From: Phyllobacteriaceae bacterium
GTDB taxonomy: Bacteria > Pseudomonadota > Alphaproteobacteria > Rhizobiales > Ancalomicrobiaceae
Direction of reading: 5' to 3'
Length of the DNA: 16,176 nucleotides
Assembly: GCA_012517025.1 (NCBI GenBank)
Contig: JAAYVT010000300.1
Span: 1-16,176, forward strand
This document shows positions 13,969 through 16,176 of the stretch, piece by piece. The notes beneath the pieces were generated by a model. The model had not been told where the DNA came from and searched no databases. It was given only the letters and a program-made list of their open reading frames with translations. The translations under genes were made by a program, and so were the position numbers. Positions within the stretch are counted from its first letter, which is position 1. Each line of letters opens with the position of its first letter.

Positions 13969-14295
13969 CGTTCCCTCCACATTCCGCCGAAACGGTTAAC
14001 CGTCCGTTGACGGGGCGGGATCGCTCGCCGAACCGACCGGACCGGCGACGATTCCACCGCCTCGCCGGCACGATGGCGTCGCGCGGCCTAAGGAAATCTT
14101 ACCAGGGGTGGGTCGCGCCGGAGCTCGCGTCGAGAAGGTGAACGAACCTCCGGCACCGGCCGTTCAATTCGCCGCATCGGCGCGAATCGCCGTGTCGGCG
14201 GGCGCGTCTCGCCGGCGACGTCGCGGCGACGCTCGACTCCTCCCCGACCGATCCGTCTCGGGCGAGGGATGATCGCGGCGTTCGGCGGTCGCGGG
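13969..14295. other. 327-bp stretch without a recognisable gene
   Basis: This separates the small membrane protein (transcribed leftward) from the 86-aa gene's 3' end. Frames open here are short or have the Arg/Ser-rich make-up of GC-rich shadow ORFs. The left end holds a 12-bp palindrome; near 14092-14104 a short AT-richer patch (CCTAAGGAAATCTTA) stands out. I see no tRNA, riboswitch or strong terminator; a small RNA cannot be ruled out. Confidence 0.5.
13992..14003. promoter_or_regulatory. 12-bp perfect palindrome upstream of the small membrane protein
   Basis: ACGGTTAACCGT is perfectly self-complementary and AT-rich at its core, 23 bases before the start codon at 13968. It contains the TTAACC half that also occurs in CtrA sites of alphaproteobacteria, but the second half at the right spacing is missing. 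An operator for an unidentified dimeric regulator is the simplest reading. Confidence 0.3.
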
Positions 14296-14556
14296 TCAGG
14301 CGACCGAATGGTGATGCATGAAGTGCTTCAGCGTCACGTAGAGCGAGGCGGCGTGCGGTCCGTCGTTGCGGCCGAGCGCCTCGCGAATGTCTTCGACGAT
14401 CATCTCGTGGACGCGGCTTGCGCCGTTCGCCTGATGCAGGAGATAGTCGCCGAGAGCGGCGGCGGCCACCTCGGGAATGTGCTCGTGTTCGGCGATCGCT
14501 TCGATCTCGTCTTCCTCGAGATCGGTGAGACCGACGATGTCTTCCATCGAGATCAT
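14296..14556 (-). CDS. Small acidic/helical protein of rhizobial type, function unknown
   Basis: This 86-aa soluble protein is predicted all-helical. Acidic N-terminal helices (MEDIVGLTDLEEDEIEAIAE, 4-23) are followed by HEHIPEVAAAALGDYLL (24-40), a VHEMIVEDIREAL helix (49-61) and a His-rich end (HFMHHHSVA, 78-86). Proteins of this size with the EHEHIPEVAAAAL block look familiar from Hyphomicrobiales genomes, but no function is known to me. The ATG at 14556 is supported by GGGAGGA just upstream on the minus strand; a second ATG at 14547 is possible. It diverges from the asparaginase gene across 108-117 bp. The histidine cluster may bind metal, which is a guess. Confidence 0.7.
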   Translation of the reverse strand: MISMEDIVGLTDLEEDEIEAIAEHEHIPEVAAAALGDYLLHQANGASRVHEMIVEDIREALGRNDGPHAASLYVTLKHFMHHHSVA

Positions 14557-14642
14557 GGCTCGTCCTCCCTCCGTCGATCGGATGAAGGAACATTTACCAT
14601 GAATCCTCGGCGGGAAATCGAGTATTCGTCGAGACGACTGTG

Positions 14643-14656
14643 ATTTCGCGAGAAAT
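14643..14656. promoter_or_regulatory. Short inverted repeat next to the asparaginase ribosome-binding site
   Basis: ATTTC (14643-14647) and GAAAT (14652-14656) flank GCGA, 4 bases before the AGGAG of the asparaginase gene. It could be an operator half-turn pair or a small leader hairpin affecting translation. Evidence is slight. Confidence 0.2.
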
Positions 14657-14673
14657 ACCGAGGAGTGACAGAT

Positions 14674-15690
14674 TTGAATACCGCATCTCTCTCGATCGAG
14701 GTCTTGCGCGGCGGTCACGTCGAGAGCCGTCACGCGGTCGACTTCGTGGTGGTCGACGCCGACGGCGGCCGGGTGGCGGCGCGCGGCGACGTCGGGCGGC
14801 CGGTCTTTCCGCGTTCGGCGATCAAGGTGATCCAGGCGCTGCCGCTGGTCGAATCGGGGGCGGCCGACGCGCTCGGCTTCTCCGACCGCGAGCTCGCCTT
14901 CGTCTCCGCCTCGCACAACGGCGAACCGGAGCACGTCGCCGCCGCCCGCGACCTGCTCGCCCGCGTCGGCCGCGACGAGACCTGTCTCGCCTGTGGGCCG
15001 CAGTGGCCGAGCCGCGAGGAGGATCGCGGCGCGCTGCATCGCGCCGGGCGCGGCCCGTCTCGACTGCACAACAACTGTTCGGGCAAACACGCCGGCTTCG
15101 TCTGCGCCGTCTGTCATCAGGCGATCGACCCGACCGGCTACGAGCGCATCGATCATCCGCTGCAGCGTCAGATCGCCGCCGCCCTCGCCGACGTCACCGG
15201 CGTCGACCTCGCCCGCGCGCCGGTCGGCATCGACGGCTGTTCGATCCCGACCTGGGCGATCCCGCTCGACGCGCTCGCCCACGGCTTCGCCAAGTTGACC
15301 ACCGGCGTCGGCCTCGAGCCGGGGCGCGCCGCCGCCGCCGCCCGTCTGCTCGCCGCCGCCCGCGCCCACCCCTTCATGATCGCCGGCACCGGTCGGGTCT
15401 GCACCGATCTGATCGAGGCCTACGGCGGGCGGATCTACGTCAAGGTCGGCGCCGAGGGCGTCTATGTGGCGAGCCTGCCGGAGGAGGGGCTGGCGGTGGC
15501 GCTGAAATGCGCCGACGGCGCCACCCGCGCGGCGGAAGTGGCGGTCGCCACGATCGTCGCCGCCCTGACCGGCCGGCTCGAGGATCCCGCGCTGGCCCGC
15601 TTCCTGCGCCCGCCGATCGAGGATCGCAACGGCGCGACCGTCGGCGAGCTACGCTGCGCTTCGCCGGACCTCGCCCGCGGCAGCCGGTAG
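14674..15690 (+). CDS. Rhizobial-type L-asparaginase (R. etli AII family)
   Basis: This 338-aa enzyme should hydrolyse L-asparagine to aspartate and ammonia. It belongs to the serine-lysine, zinc-binding family typified by Rhizobium etli ReAII, unrelated to E. coli type asparaginases. With TTG at 14674 as residue 1, the known key residues fall at the same numbers as I recall for ReAII: RS48xxK51 in PRSAIKVIQ, S80 in SASHNGE, C135 and K138 in NNCSGKHAGF, D187 and C189 in GIDGCSIPT. I chose TTG because AGGAG (14661-14665) is 8 bases upstream; the in-frame GTG at 14665 overlaps that ribosome-binding site. No signal peptide, so cytoplasmic. The 3' end overlaps the convergent EamA gene by 42 bases. 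Confidence 0.93.
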   Translation: MNTASLSIEVLRGGHVESRHAVDFVVVDADGGRVAARGDVGRPVFPRSAIKVIQALPLVESGAADALGFSDRELAFVSASHNGEPEHVAAARDLLARVGRDETCLACGPQWPSREEDRGALHRAGRGPSRLHNNCSGKHAGFVCAVCHQAIDPTGYERIDHPLQRQIAAALADVTGVDLARAPVGIDGCSIPTWAIPLDALAHGFAKLTTGVGLEPGRAAAAARLLAAARAHPFMIAGTGRVCTDLIEAYGGRIYVKVGAEGVYVASLPEEGLAVALKCADGATRAAEVAVATIVAALTGRLEDPALARFLRPPIEDRNGATVGELRCASPDLARGSR

Positions 15691-16176
15691 GTCGTCGCGG
15701 ATCCGCATGTTCGCCCAGACGCCGCCGAGCACCAGCGCCATGCCGATCGCCTGCGCCGGGGTCGGCGTCTGGCCGAGCACCACGACGCCGAGGACGACGG
15801 CGGTGACCGGGCTCAGGAACCCCAGCGGCGCCACCGCCGCCGGTTCCAGCCGCGCCAGCCCACGGAACCACAGCCAGTAGGTGAAGGCGGCGCCGATCAG
15901 GCCGAGATGCAGGTAGCCGACGAGGTTGAGGAGCGTCGGCGGCGGTGGCGCCGGCTCGACCACCAGCGCCACCGGCAGCAACAGCAGCCCGCCGGCGACC
16001 AACTGCCATGCGGTGACGGTGAGCGGCCCCTCGCTCGGCCGCCACCGGCCGTCCAGCACCGTGCCCGTCGCCATCGACGCCGCGCCGAAGAGCGAGGCGG
16101 CGACGCCGATCCCGTCGAGCGACGCCGACGGCGTCAGCACCAGCAGCGCCACCCCGACCATCCCGACCACCCCGAC
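15649..16176 (-). CDS. EamA/DMT-superfamily transporter (5' part beyond the window)
   Basis: Only the C-terminal 175 or so residues are present; the start is off the right edge. They form about five to six hydrophobic helices of the second EamA repeat: LTVTAWQLVAGGLLLLPVAL, then LLNLVGYLHLGLIGAAFTYWLWFRGLARL, then AAVAPLGFLSPVTAVVLGVVVLGQ and the final AIGMALVLGGVWANM. The tail RIRDDLPAAAGEVRRSAA is cytoplasmic-type. Members export or take up amino acids and other metabolites; the substrate cannot be read. It is convergent with the asparaginase and shares its last 42 bases with it. An internal ATG at 16170 is not the likely start, because full-length members have about 290 residues. Confidence 0.88.
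   Translation of the reverse strand, partial: VGVVGMVGVALLVLTPSASLDGIGVAASLFGAASMATGTVLDGRWRPSEGPLTVTAWQLVAGGLLLLPVALVVEPAPPPPTLLNLVGYLHLGLIGAAFTYWLWFRGLARLEPAAVAPLGFLSPVTAVVLGVVVLGQTPTPAQAIGMALVLGGVWANMRIRDDLPAAAGEVRRSAA

Noticed and set aside
14099..14593. A 164-codon minus-strand frame covering the gene-free stretch and the 86-aa gene
   Set aside because: Arg/Ser-rich composition, no ribosome-binding site recognised, and it overlaps the better-supported 86-aa gene in another frame.

Overview
This is a high-GC stretch of chromosome (I judge well over 65% G+C by eye) from what looks like an alphaproteobacterium, most likely Hyphomicrobiales (Rhizobiales). The evidence is a Rhizobium etli-type L-asparaginase, DNR-like Crp/Fnr regulators, a sco1-ubiE pair, and a small Ser-rich protein and an 86-aa protein of rhizobial appearance. 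I cannot name the genus. I see no insertion sequence, prophage, CRISPR array or defence island. Long open frames antisense or out of frame to the real genes are numerous, as expected at this GC, and are left out.

Left part (1-6419): an exopolysaccharide or surface-glycan block. A GT4 glycosyltransferase on the minus strand (41-1132) diverges from a plus-strand series. That series is a two-part protein with a GINT-like beta-propeller C-terminus (1204-2763), a Wzz/GumC-type chain-length protein with a C-terminal domain resembling a tyrosine autokinase that has lost its P-loop (2893-5355), and a second GT4 enzyme (5373-6419). The 71-bp divergent spacer holds a long inverted repeat.

Middle part (6439-8553): a small four-cysteine protein, thioredoxin 2 (trxC), tRNA-Pro(CGG) on the minus strand and tRNA-Gln(TTG) on the plus strand. 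The tRNA-Gln lies wholly inside the antisense 3' end of ubiE, whose frame stays open through the tRNA and stops in the tRNA's presumed promoter.

Respiratory and regulatory part (7675-10845): sco1 and ubiE form a minus-strand operon with a 4-base overlap. Two DNR-like Crp/Fnr regulators are transcribed divergently. Between the two regulators is a perfect 4 x 9 bp repeat lying in a short ORF that begins in a 4-base overlap with the first regulator. Copper delivery to oxidase (Sco), quinone synthesis (UbiE) and DNR-like sensors suggest control of respiration by oxygen or nitric oxide; this is inference.

Right part (10865-16176): a Ser-rich protein diverges from an OmpR/EnvZ-type two-component system across an AT-rich spacer that carries three copies of a GGAAACA box, a candidate operator. 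Then come a small three-helix membrane protein, a 327-bp gene-free stretch, an 86-aa conserved-looking protein, the asparaginase, and the 3' part of an EamA/DMT transporter that runs off the right edge.

The most unusual items are the P-loop-less kinase domain on the Wzz protein, the ubiE/tRNA-Gln antisense overlap, and the repeat-bearing micro-ORF between the tandem regulators. I did not find a clearly new multi-gene system.
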